Source of the DNA: Flavobacteriaceae bacterium MAR_2009_75
Lineage (GTDB): Bacteria > Bacteroidota > Bacteroidia > Flavobacteriales > Flavobacteriaceae
Direction: 5' to 3'
Length of the DNA: 64,000 nt
NCBI GenBank assembly: GCA_002813285.1
Contig: PHTZ01000001.1
Span: 3,037,501 to 3,101,500, forward strand
In this document: in pieces, positions 52,339-60,756 of the stretch
How positions within the stretch are numbered: the stretch's first letter is position 1
How the letters are laid out: the number at the start of each line of letters is the position of its first letter
The notes under the pieces: model-generated
What the model saw: only the letters and a program-made list of their open reading frames with translations
Told to the model about the DNA's origin: nothing
Databases searched by the model: none
Translations under genes and position numbers: made by a program

Positions 52339-54459
52339 ATGGCAATTTTAGAGAATATAAGAAAACGAACAACGGTTCTAATTCTTATTATAGGTTTGGC
52401 ACTTTTCGCTTTTGTGATTTCCGGTGTTTTTACCAATAGTGATTTTAGTGGTGGTAAAGTAGGCTCAAGTATAGCCGAAATTAATGATGAAGATATATCA
52501 ATAGATGAGTTTCGTCAAAAGGTAGACCTTGCTTCAAGACGTTCGGGCCCGAATGCCTCTACAATGCAGACGGTGAACCAGGTCTATGAACAAGAGGTGA
52601 GAAATGCAATTCTTGGTCAACAGTTAGAAGGTCTGGGTATCGATATCGAGCAAGATCAAATATTGAACTATATCGGCACTATTCCTGGTTATTCTCAAAG
52701 TCCACAGTTTCAAAATGAAAATGGTGTTTTTGACCAGAATAAATTCAGGGAGTTTATCGCAGATCTTAAGGTCAATAACCCTGCCCAGTATAATCTTTGG
52801 TTGCAAGATGAAAAAGCGATTATTGAAAACGCCAAGCAACAGGTTTATTTCAATTTGATCAAAGCCGGGGTAGGAGCTACGCTTAAAGAAGGTGAATTCG
52901 ATTATAAATTGGGTAATGATAAGATAGATGTGAAATACGTGCGTGTGCCGTACTCTTCTATACCTGATAGTACAATTTCAGTTTCCAAAAGCGAAATTCA
53001 GTCGTACATCAACGAACATAAAGATGATTACAAGCAAGAACCTGCTCGTGATATACAATTCGTTTATTTTGAGGAGAAGGCCTCCGCTGCTGATGAAAAA
53101 GAGATTGAAGATGCCTTGAATAAATTACTTGATGACACGGTGGAGTATAATGCACAAACCGATAAGAACGATACGATAAAAGGTTTTAAAACCACAAATG
53201 AAATGGCTGCCTTTCTAGATAGACATTCAGATATCAAGTTCGATACGATTTATAAGGCAAAGAATAGTTTGTCTGCAAGAGTTGCCGATACTTTAATGAC
53301 CTTACAAACAGGTGAAATTTATGGCCCTTACAGAGATGGGGATTATTTTAAAGTTTCTAGAATGATGGGACGCAAAGCCAATGGTTCTGTAAAGGCCAGT
53401 CATATTCTTCTTGCCTATGAAGGTGCTCAAAGAGCCAACCCAGAGGTTACACGTACTAAAGAGGAAGCGGAAGCGGAAGCCAAACGTTTGTTGCGTGAAG
53501 CGAGAAAGAAAGATGCGAAATTTGTCGAGTTGGCGCGTGATAACTCTGATGGCCCATCAGCACCGAACGGTGGTGACCTTGGTTACTTTCAAGAAGGTAC
53601 AATGGTACCTGCATTTAATGATTTCGCTTTCGATAACAATGTTGGTACCATCGGTATGGTAGAAACCGATTTCGGTTTTCATGTTATTAAAATAGATGAT
53701 AAGCAAGATATCGTTCAAGTAGCTACCTTAGCTCGTGAAATCGAACCTTCAGAAGAAACGGTCAATACCTTGTTTACCGACGCTACTAAATTTGAGATGG
53801 AATCTATTTCTTCCGATAGTGCATTCCCTGACTTGGCTAAAGAATCAGGTTATTCGGTACGGCCGGTTAATCAAATTAAATCTACCGATGAGAACTTGCC
53901 TGGTCTATCTTCACAACGTAGTATAGTTCAGTGGGCTTTTAACGGTGAAACGAGTGTAGGAGATATCAAACGGTTTGACTTGCCTAGCGGTTACGCGGTA
54001 GTACAATTGACAAAAAAGTATGAAGAAGGTTTGATGGCTGTTGAAGATGCCTCTCCGACAGTTTTGCCCATCATCAGAAAAGAACGTAAGGCAGCACAGA
54101 TTATAGCAAACAACAAGGGTAAATCTCTTGATGATTTGGCCAAGGATAATAATACGAATGTTTCAACAGCTTCTGCATTGAATGTAAAGTCACCTACGAT
54201 ACCAGGTGCAGGTTCTGAACCTGCGGTTGTCGGCACTGCTTATGCTTTAGCTGAAGGAGCCACTTCTGAGCTCATTGAAGGTAATACAGGAGTCTTCAAA
54301 TTATCGGTCACCAAGAAAACTGAAGGCCCGAAATTGGATAATTACAGTACGTATTCCAATTCTGTCAGAAGTTCTAGAGAAGCTAGAGTTAGTACTTCGG
54401 TCTACCAAGCGCTTAAAGACGCTTCTGAAATTGAGGATAATCGATCGGCCTTTTACTAG
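52339..54459 (+). CDS. PpiD-like periplasmic peptidyl-prolyl isomerase / chaperone
   Basis: 706 residues: a single N-terminal membrane anchor (VLILIIGLALFAFVISGVF), a SurA_N-type chaperone region (about 35-230), one parvulin domain (about 345-455; VKASHILLAYEGAQ, FVELARDNSDGPSAPNGGDLGYFQEGTMVPAFNDFAF, FGFHVIKIDD) and a long C-terminal chaperone-like part. It helps fold outer-membrane and secreted proteins. It follows the CNNM gene by about 140 bases with a weak -7 box (TAATTTCG at 52307) and ends at a shared terminator. Confidence 0.9.
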   Translation: MAILENIRKRTTVLILIIGLALFAFVISGVFTNSDFSGGKVGSSIAEINDEDISIDEFRQKVDLASRRSGPNASTMQTVNQVYEQEVRNAILGQQLEGLGIDIEQDQILNYIGTIPGYSQSPQFQNENGVFDQNKFREFIADLKVNNPAQYNLWLQDEKAIIENAKQQVYFNLIKAGVGATLKEGEFDYKLGNDKIDVKYVRVPYSSIPDSTISVSKSEIQSYINEHKDDYKQEPARDIQFVYFEEKASAADEKEIEDALNKLLDDTVEYNAQTDKNDTIKGFKTTNEMAAFLDRHSDIKFDTIYKAKNSLSARVADTLMTLQTGEIYGPYRDGDYFKVSRMMGRKANGSVKASHILLAYEGAQRANPEVTRTKEEAEAEAKRLLREARKKDAKFVELARDNSDGPSAPNGGDLGYFQEGTMVPAFNDFAFDNNVGTIGMVETDFGFHVIKIDDKQDIVQVATLAREIEPSEETVNTLFTDATKFEMESISSDSAFPDLAKESGYSVRPVNQIKSTDENLPGLSSQRSIVQWAFNGETSVGDIKRFDLPSGYAVVQLTKKYEEGLMAVEDASPTVLPIIRKERKAAQIIANNKGKSLDDLAKDNNTNVSTASALNVKSPTIPGAGSEPAVVGTAYALAEGATSELIEGNTGVFKLSVTKKTEGPKLDNYSTYSNSVRSSREARVSTSVYQALKDASEIEDNRSAFY

Positions 54460-54480
54460 AAAGACCTATAAAACTAATTG

Positions 54481-54507
54481 AAAACCCTCTTTGTGAGGGT
54501 TTTTTTA
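54481..54507. terminator. Bidirectional terminator between convergent genes
   Basis: ACCCTC and GAGGGT form a stem around TTTGT, with A4 before and T7 after. It lies 22 bases after the ppiD-like stop, and its T-run overlaps the stop codon of the convergent GHMP kinase (54505). Confidence 0.88.
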
Positions 54508-55422
54508 TGCTACCATTTCTTTATATGATAATACGGTTCTATAACCTTTTTGGTGAAAGTAATCCGGTGTCTGTTCATTGCCGGTGGCCAAAATAAAATC
54601 ACCTCCCCAAGCCCCGAGACTTTTGAGTGTTCCGAAATAATCAGGAAATAATTCTTCTTTGACGGTAGGTAGGCGAATGTATTCTGAAATCAATTTTTCA
54701 TGTTGTTCCATCAAAAATTCAAAATCCTTAAGATTTGAACACTTAAGTACATCTTCTGTTATCGATGATATTTGCTCTGTAAATATTTTTTTATTGCCCT
54801 TTTGGTCTCGATAGCGGGCTATACCTTCTCTACTATTCTGCTTTTTGTCTAAGTGTATAAAGAAAAGATTCTCTGAAAAGGTGGGCGAAAAATCTACAGA
54901 CTTGAATAATGGCTTTTGATCAAGTACTTTATAGGTCAACGGAGAATTTGTCTGTGCACAGGCAATATCATATCCACTGCCCGTAAAGGCGTTCCATAAA
55001 AGTTCAAAAGGGTCTACCTCTGCCCATTGTGCAATGTTATTGATTAATGTAGAAGATGAACCTAACCCCCAATTACGTGGAAACTCCAATCTAGATTCAA
55101 CCTTATACCCTGAAGTATCGTTTAAAAAATTATGATTCAATTTTTTTGCTTCACGAAGTAATTTCAAAAGTGTCTTAGCAGTATCGTTTTCAAAGGCCTT
55201 GTCACCGTCGGTGATTAAATTTTCTGTTTGATAGCTCCAGTCGAACCATATTTTTCCTGCTTCATCAAGACTCTTCCATTCTATAGTTGGAGAAGCAATC
55301 GGACTAACTTTCAAAGCTTGGCCAAAACGTGTCGGTACGGCGAGACTCAAAGCACCGTCTAAGACGGCATATTCCCCTGTAATGAGCAATTTTCCGCTAC
55401 TATAAAACTTTTTTGTACTCAC
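54505..55422 (-). CDS. GYDIA-type GHMP kinase (probable mevalonate-pathway kinase)
   Basis: 305 residues of the GHMP kinase superfamily: SSGKLLITGEYAVLDGALSLAVP at the start, the ATP loop RNWGLGSSST (116-125) and GSGYDIACAQ (148-157), the hallmark of the flavobacterial GYDIA family. The start is GTG 55422, overlapping the HMG-CoA reductase stop by one base. Its tie to HMG-CoA reductase suggests phosphomevalonate kinase or a related step; the mevalonate kinase at 0.4 kb is a separate family member. The exact substrate is not provable here. Confidence 0.85.
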   Translation of the reverse strand: MSTKKFYSSGKLLITGEYAVLDGALSLAVPTRFGQALKVSPIASPTIEWKSLDEAGKIWFDWSYQTENLITDGDKAFENDTAKTLLKLLREAKKLNHNFLNDTSGYKVESRLEFPRNWGLGSSSTLINNIAQWAEVDPFELLWNAFTGSGYDIACAQTNSPLTYKVLDQKPLFKSVDFSPTFSENLFFIHLDKKQNSREGIARYRDQKGNKKIFTEQISSITEDVLKCSNLKDFEFLMEQHEKLISEYIRLPTVKEELFPDYFGTLKSLGAWGGDFILATGNEQTPDYFHQKGYRTVLSYKEMVA

Positions 55423-56738
55423 TACTGTCGTAATTTCTGAAAAGCTTCTACCACTGAGCTGTGGGTTGCCGTATGTTTTTTAAAATAGTTGGTCAGGGTC
55501 GTTTTTTCGATATCGGTGGCACCTAATTGGTTTAGAATATTCATTAAGTGCATTTTCATATGGCCTTCTTGAATACCTGTGGTCACCAAAGAACGAACCG
55601 CTGCAAAGTTTTGCGCCAAACCGGCTACGGCTACTATTTGCATAAGTTCGGTAGCTGATGGTTTTCCTAAGATTTCTAAAGCCAGTTTTACCAAAGGGTG
55701 TAAACTGGTCAAACCTCCAACAGTGCCCAAGGCAAGGGGAAGTTCAATCCAAAATTTAAAAATTTCGTTCTCAACCTCGGCATACGTTAGGCTCGAATAA
55801 CCCTCTTCTTTTGCTGCATAAGCATGAACGCCGGCTTCTATAGCCCTAAAGTCGTTGCCTGTAGCCAATACTACCGCATCGACCCCGTTCATAATGCCTT
55901 TGTTGTGAGTGACCGCCCTATGGGGTTCTGCTTGGGCTATGTTCACTGCCTGCACTATTTTCTGTGCAAATTCCTTAGAAGGCATTTGGTGGCCTATGTT
56001 GAGTTCGTCAACTGGGCAGCTCACCTCGGCCCTGACGACACAGTTCGGTACATAGTTTGACAATATGCTCATGACAATTTCTATATTCTTTTCTTTTTCA
56101 GAGAAGTCAAGATTGGCTAGAGCTTCAGTTTTTAAGGTTTCGGCAAAGCTTTCTAAGCATGAGTTAATAAAGTTGGCCCCCATGGCATCTAGGGTTTCAA
56201 AAGTACAATGCAGTTGAAAGTAATGGTCGAGTTTGTTAGTTTTATTTTTGAGTTCAATGTTGGTGATACCCCCGCCACGCTTTTCCATGTTTTTGGTGAT
56301 GTGGGCGGCTTCTTCAAGTAACTTCGGTTTTACTGAGTTAAAAAAACTTTTCAGTTTGGTTGGGTCGCCATGGTACATAAAATGTACCTGGCCGATTTTT
56401 TCCGTACCAATGACCGTGGTCTTGAACCCTCCTTTATTCAACCAAAATTTTGCGGCTTTGCTGGCAGCGGCCACAACCGAACTCTCTTCAATAACCATAG
56501 GTATGGCATAAAGTTTGTCATTTATCAAGAAATTGGGGGCGATACCAAAGGGTAAATAGAAATTGGTCACCGTGTTCTCGATGAACTCATCATGAAGTTT
56601 CTGTACTTTGGTATCGTCGTTCCAATACCGTTGAAGAAGTGTTTTGGCGGCTTTTGGGTCTTTCGTATAATTGGTCGTAAGCCAATCTATTTTTTGTGCT
56701 TTGGTCAGTTTTGAGAATCCCTCTACTGGCTTGATCAT
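55422..56738 (-). CDS. Hydroxymethylglutaryl-CoA reductase, class II type
   Basis: 438 residues from ATG 56738; the frame continues upstream but the extension is unlike the family. Motifs: the catalytic region DAMGANFINSCLE, HNKGIMNGVDAVVLATGNDFRA with the catalytic Lys/Asp, LGTVGGLTSLHP and GHMKMHL near the end with the catalytic His. It reduces HMG-CoA to mevalonate, or runs in reverse in degradative users; the neighbouring GHMP kinase points to biosynthesis. Its product feeds the kinase at 0.4 kb. Confidence 0.93.
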   Translation of the reverse strand: MIKPVEGFSKLTKAQKIDWLTTNYTKDPKAAKTLLQRYWNDDTKVQKLHDEFIENTVTNFYLPFGIAPNFLINDKLYAIPMVIEESSVVAAASKAAKFWLNKGGFKTTVIGTEKIGQVHFMYHGDPTKLKSFFNSVKPKLLEEAAHITKNMEKRGGGITNIELKNKTNKLDHYFQLHCTFETLDAMGANFINSCLESFAETLKTEALANLDFSEKEKNIEIVMSILSNYVPNCVVRAEVSCPVDELNIGHQMPSKEFAQKIVQAVNIAQAEPHRAVTHNKGIMNGVDAVVLATGNDFRAIEAGVHAYAAKEEGYSSLTYAEVENEIFKFWIELPLALGTVGGLTSLHPLVKLALEILGKPSATELMQIVAVAGLAQNFAAVRSLVTTGIQEGHMKMHLMNILNQLGATDIEKTTLTNYFKKHTATHSSVVEAFQKLRQ

Positions 56739-56893
56739 AAAGTAAAGTTTCAGGGGATAAAGATAACGATTAGGTCTAATACACTCACGGGCCCCAAAAT
56801 AGCCCTGCATAGGCTTCTTTTTATAGATTAAAGTTTAATTTTTTGTAAAATTATCACTAAACTTGGGCGATTTATTATCTTTTATAACAAGCT

Positions 56894-59131
56894 ATGCAAA
56901 AGTTCTTTCCCTCCCTATTTTTACTACTCGCTTTTTCAAACATTTTACTGGCCCAAGAAAAACAGATTACCGTTGAAGCGGTCTATAAAAACGAATTCAG
57001 AACAGAGGGGATGGATGCCTTGCGTTCGATGAAAAACGGTAAGCAGTATACAGTTCTCCATATAGACGGAAAAACTGGCTTGAGTTCGGTAGATAAATAT
57101 GACTATACTACCTTGAAAAAAGTGGAAACCATTGTGAATTCGGCAGATTTAGAGGCGGTACAGAGATTTTCTGAATATCAGTTCAGTGCCGACGAATCGA
57201 AAATACTATTGGCAACCGATGTAGAATCGATATATCGGCATTCTACTCTAGCACATTACTATGTCTATGATGTAAAGACTAAAGAGGTGACCAAAGTAGC
57301 CGATGTGAAAATTCAAGAGCCGTCTTTGTCCCCTGACGGAAATAAAGTGGCCTATGTTGCCGATAACAACCTTTTTATTTTTGACATAAAGTCAAAGGAA
57401 ACTGATCAAGTGACCACTGATGGCGAGAAAAATAAGATCATCAACGGAATCACCGACTGGGTCTATGAAGAGGAGTTCGCTTTCGTTCGGGCATTTGCAT
57501 GGAATGCCGCGGGAAATAAAATTGCGTTTCTTCGTTTTGATGAGGCCAATGTGCCACAGTTTTCTATGGATGTATACGGCTCTGAATTGTACCCTACACA
57601 AGAGACATTTAAATATCCGAAAGCAGGGGAAGATAATGCGTTGGTTACGCTTCACATGTTAGATGTAAAGTCAAATAATATTTCTCAAGTTGACTTAGGT
57701 AAACCTTATTACATTCCGAGAATAAAGTGGATGAACGACCCCAACTTTTTAAGTGTTCAGACCATGAATCGCCATCAAAATCATCTAACACTTCATTCGG
57801 TAAATGCAAAAGACAACAAAGCTTCTATTCTGTTGGAAGAAACAGATGATGCGTATGTCGATACCAATGATGATTTAACCTTTCTAGCGGATGATAGTTT
57901 TATTTGGCCAAGCGAGAAGGATGGGTACAATCATATTTATCTTTATGACCAAGAGGGTAATTTGATGAATCAGATTACTAAAGGCCCTTGGGAAGTGACC
58001 AAATATTACGGTTATGACCAAAATGAAGATAGAATTTATTATCAGTCTACAGAAAATGGTTCTATTAATCGAGGTGTTTACAGTGTAGAGAGTGATGGGG
58101 GTAACAAAATGGCCCTCGCCGCTGACGAAGGATATAATTCCGCCGACTTTAGTGCTGATTTCACCTATTTCATTCATACCTATTCCAGTGCAACCACACC
58201 CCCGGTTTATACTTTACATAAAGCTGTATCCGGTAAAAAAATCAAGGAAATCAAGAACAATGAAAAGCTATTGGACAAGCTGAAAGGCTATGAACTGAGT
58301 GCCAAAGAGTTTTCTACCATTCAGATTAATGGCAATGAATTGAACATGTACACCATAAAACCTAAAGATTTTGACCCTAAAAAGAAATACCCTTTACTGA
58401 TGTACCAATACAGTGGGCCAGGGTCGCAAAGTGTAGTGAACCAGTGGTTAGGCTACCGCGATTATTGGCATCAACAATTGGCTGCGGAAGGGTATGTAAT
58501 TGCATGTGTTGATGGGCGAGGAACGGGTTTTAAAGGTGCTGATTTTAAAAAATCAACGTATTTAAATTTGGTAAAGTACGAAACCGAAGACCAGATAGCT
58601 GCGGCGAAAAAACTTAGTGATTTGCCATATATAGATGAAAATAGAACGGGTATCTGGGGATGGAGTTTCGGCGGGCATATGGCGACCAACAGTTTGCTGA
58701 AAGGAAATGAGGTTTTTGAAATGGCAATTGCCGTTGCACCGGTTACTTCTTGGCGCTTTTACGATACCATCTACACTGAAAGGTTTATGCGTACCCCACA
58801 GGAAAATCCTGGTGGATACGATGAGAATTCTCCTTTAAACTATCCTGAACTTTTACAGGGCGATTATTTATTGATACATGGTTCTGGAGATGATAATGTA
58901 CACGCTCAGCATTCAATGAGAATGGCTGAAGCCCTTATACAGGCAAACAAGCAATTTGATTGGGCGATATATCCCGATAAAAACCATGGTATTTACGGAG
59001 GTAACACTAGAGTACACCTTTTCAATAAAATGACCAATTTCATGCACGAGAATTTGCGAGACCGAAAGGTTGAGGAATCAAAACCTGAGGGAGGGCAGTC
59101 GGAAATGAACAGGCAGCAAATTAAGGGTTAA
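56894..59131 (+). CDS. Dipeptidyl peptidase IV (S9 family)
   Basis: 745 residues: signal peptide (ending ILLAQ), an eight-bladed propeller (about 40-490) and an alpha/beta-hydrolase domain. The triad fits Ser591 in GWSFGG, Asp666 in GSGDDNVHAQ and His698 in KNHGIYGG. A Glu pair typical of DPP IV is seen in VYEEEFAF. It removes Xaa-Pro dipeptides from peptides in the periplasm or at the surface. The POT peptide transporter follows 88 bases downstream, a common Bacteroidota pairing of cleavage and uptake. Divergent from HMG-CoA reductase. Confidence 0.94.
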   Translation: MQKFFPSLFLLLAFSNILLAQEKQITVEAVYKNEFRTEGMDALRSMKNGKQYTVLHIDGKTGLSSVDKYDYTTLKKVETIVNSADLEAVQRFSEYQFSADESKILLATDVESIYRHSTLAHYYVYDVKTKEVTKVADVKIQEPSLSPDGNKVAYVADNNLFIFDIKSKETDQVTTDGEKNKIINGITDWVYEEEFAFVRAFAWNAAGNKIAFLRFDEANVPQFSMDVYGSELYPTQETFKYPKAGEDNALVTLHMLDVKSNNISQVDLGKPYYIPRIKWMNDPNFLSVQTMNRHQNHLTLHSVNAKDNKASILLEETDDAYVDTNDDLTFLADDSFIWPSEKDGYNHIYLYDQEGNLMNQITKGPWEVTKYYGYDQNEDRIYYQSTENGSINRGVYSVESDGGNKMALAADEGYNSADFSADFTYFIHTYSSATTPPVYTLHKAVSGKKIKEIKNNEKLLDKLKGYELSAKEFSTIQINGNELNMYTIKPKDFDPKKKYPLLMYQYSGPGSQSVVNQWLGYRDYWHQQLAAEGYVIACVDGRGTGFKGADFKKSTYLNLVKYETEDQIAAAKKLSDLPYIDENRTGIWGWSFGGHMATNSLLKGNEVFEMAIAVAPVTSWRFYDTIYTERFMRTPQENPGGYDENSPLNYPELLQGDYLLIHGSGDDNVHAQHSMRMAEALIQANKQFDWAIYPDKNHGIYGGNTRVHLFNKMTNFMHENLRDRKVEESKPEGGQSEMNRQQIKG

Positions 59132-59219
59132 ATTCACACTCAAACCATTTTTAATTAAATTCTGTGTACGCAAAACAGCTACTAGAGCCGTGCGACACCT
59201 AAACCAAACTCATTGATTT

Positions 59220-60752
59220 ATGGAGACTAAAAGCGAATTTATGGAACAACAGCAGATGTTCGGCCACCCAAAAGGCCTGTTTTATCTGTTCTTTGCTGAG
59301 TTGTGGGAGCGTTTTAGCTTTTATGGTATGCGTGCATTGCTAACGCTCTATATGGTAGACGTTATTTTTGCAGCCCTTGCTGAACGTGATTTTGCCACTG
59401 CCGCCGTTTATGCATCTTATGGTTCTCTGGTTTATGCCTCAACGGTAATCGGTGGTAGAATCTCAGATACCATTTTAGGAATGCGTAATTCTATCTTTTT
59501 AGGAGGTATTCTAATGTCGATCGGACATTTTGTCTTGGCCATTGAAAATGACATGGCCTTTTTTCTTGCCTTGTCTTTGATTATAGTCGGTAATGGGTTC
59601 TTTAAGCCTAATATTTCCACATTTGTGGGCACTTTATATCCTCCCGGTGACCCAAAGAAAGATTCTGGTTTTACCATATTTTACATGGGTATTAATATCG
59701 GTGGCTGGGTCGCACCTTTACTATGTGGTTGGTTGGCATTTGAATATGGATGGCATTATGGCTTCGGACTCGCGGGTATAGGAATGATTACAGGCCTAAT
59801 TTTCTTCTGGAGTGGAATAAAAAAGAACGTTTTTGGAGATAGAGGTCTACCGCCCAACGATGAAGTTTTAGAAAAGAAGGTTATGGGCATCAAACAAGGT
59901 ATTCTGGTGCCTGTATTGGCTGTGATTGCCGCTCCCATTATTGCCTTTTTGCTATCGGCTTATAAGGCCTTGGGTGCTGAAGGTACTTTTTTCGAGGATC
60001 AAAACATAGTTAACGTAATCTTTAAACTTATAGGTGTTTCCATACTGGCTTACTTAGGTTACATTATGTTCAAGGCTACTTTAGATGAACGTAAGAAGCT
60101 TTTTGTGGCGGTATTGATTACGTTCTTTATGACAATATTTTGGGGTTTTCATGAATTGTCGGGTAGTGTAATTACCCTTTTCGCCGCACGTAATGTTGAG
60201 TTGACTTTAATGTCTGCAGCTCAAACCAATTCTTTAAACTCGATGTTCATTATTATACTGGCTATACCCATTTCACTTATGTGGACTTACCTAAGCAAAA
60301 AAAATCTGAACCCCCGTACACCCTACAAATTCGGTTTAGGCTTGGTGTTCGCAGGTATTAGTTTTTATGCGCTGGCGCTAAGCGCAGGTAGTGCTAATGA
60401 TAGCGGATTGGTGCCTTTTTCCTATTTATTGCTGATGTACTTTTTGCTTTCGATTGGCGAGTTGTTTATGTCACCCGTAGGACTTTCTAAAATTACCGAC
60501 TTATCTCCCAAGCGAATTGTAGCTTTTATGATGGGGGTGTGGTTTTTGTCGTCTGCATTTGCTTTTCAGGTGGTAGGTTTTATCGGTAAGCAGTTGGCAA
60601 TAGAGAGCACCGATAAGAATGTCGGTGGCTTTGAAACTCTTATGGTATATACAGATGGTTTTGAACTTATTGCCAAATATGCACTTGGGGCCGGTATTCT
60701 TGTGCTCTTGGCGTCTCCGTTGATCAAGCGTTTAATGGGTAGGGTTCATTAA
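59220..60752 (+). CDS. Proton-coupled oligopeptide transporter (POT/PTR family)
   Basis: 510 residues with about 14 membrane helices. The POT signature FAELWERFSFYGMRALLTLYMV (with ExxERFxYYG-like motif) lies at the N-terminus, and GNGFFKPNISTFVGTLYPPGDPKKDSGFTIFYMGINIGG is the second family pattern. It imports di- and tripeptides, presumably those released by the DPP IV encoded upstream. Its terminator lies inside the 3' coding end of the convergent comEC gene. Confidence 0.93.
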   Translation: METKSEFMEQQQMFGHPKGLFYLFFAELWERFSFYGMRALLTLYMVDVIFAALAERDFATAAVYASYGSLVYASTVIGGRISDTILGMRNSIFLGGILMSIGHFVLAIENDMAFFLALSLIIVGNGFFKPNISTFVGTLYPPGDPKKDSGFTIFYMGINIGGWVAPLLCGWLAFEYGWHYGFGLAGIGMITGLIFFWSGIKKNVFGDRGLPPNDEVLEKKVMGIKQGILVPVLAVIAAPIIAFLLSAYKALGAEGTFFEDQNIVNVIFKLIGVSILAYLGYIMFKATLDERKKLFVAVLITFFMTIFWGFHELSGSVITLFAARNVELTLMSAAQTNSLNSMFIIILAIPISLMWTYLSKKNLNPRTPYKFGLGLVFAGISFYALALSAGSANDSGLVPFSYLLLMYFLLSIGELFMSPVGLSKITDLSPKRIVAFMMGVWFLSSAFAFQVVGFIGKQLAIESTDKNVGGFETLMVYTDGFELIAKYALGAGILVLLASPLIKRLMGRVH

Positions 60753-60756
60753 TAGG

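Noticed and set aside
56739-56810. 24-codon extension of HMG-CoA reductase
   Set aside because: Arg/Tyr-rich sequence with no family similarity; ATG 56738 gives the usual N-terminus.
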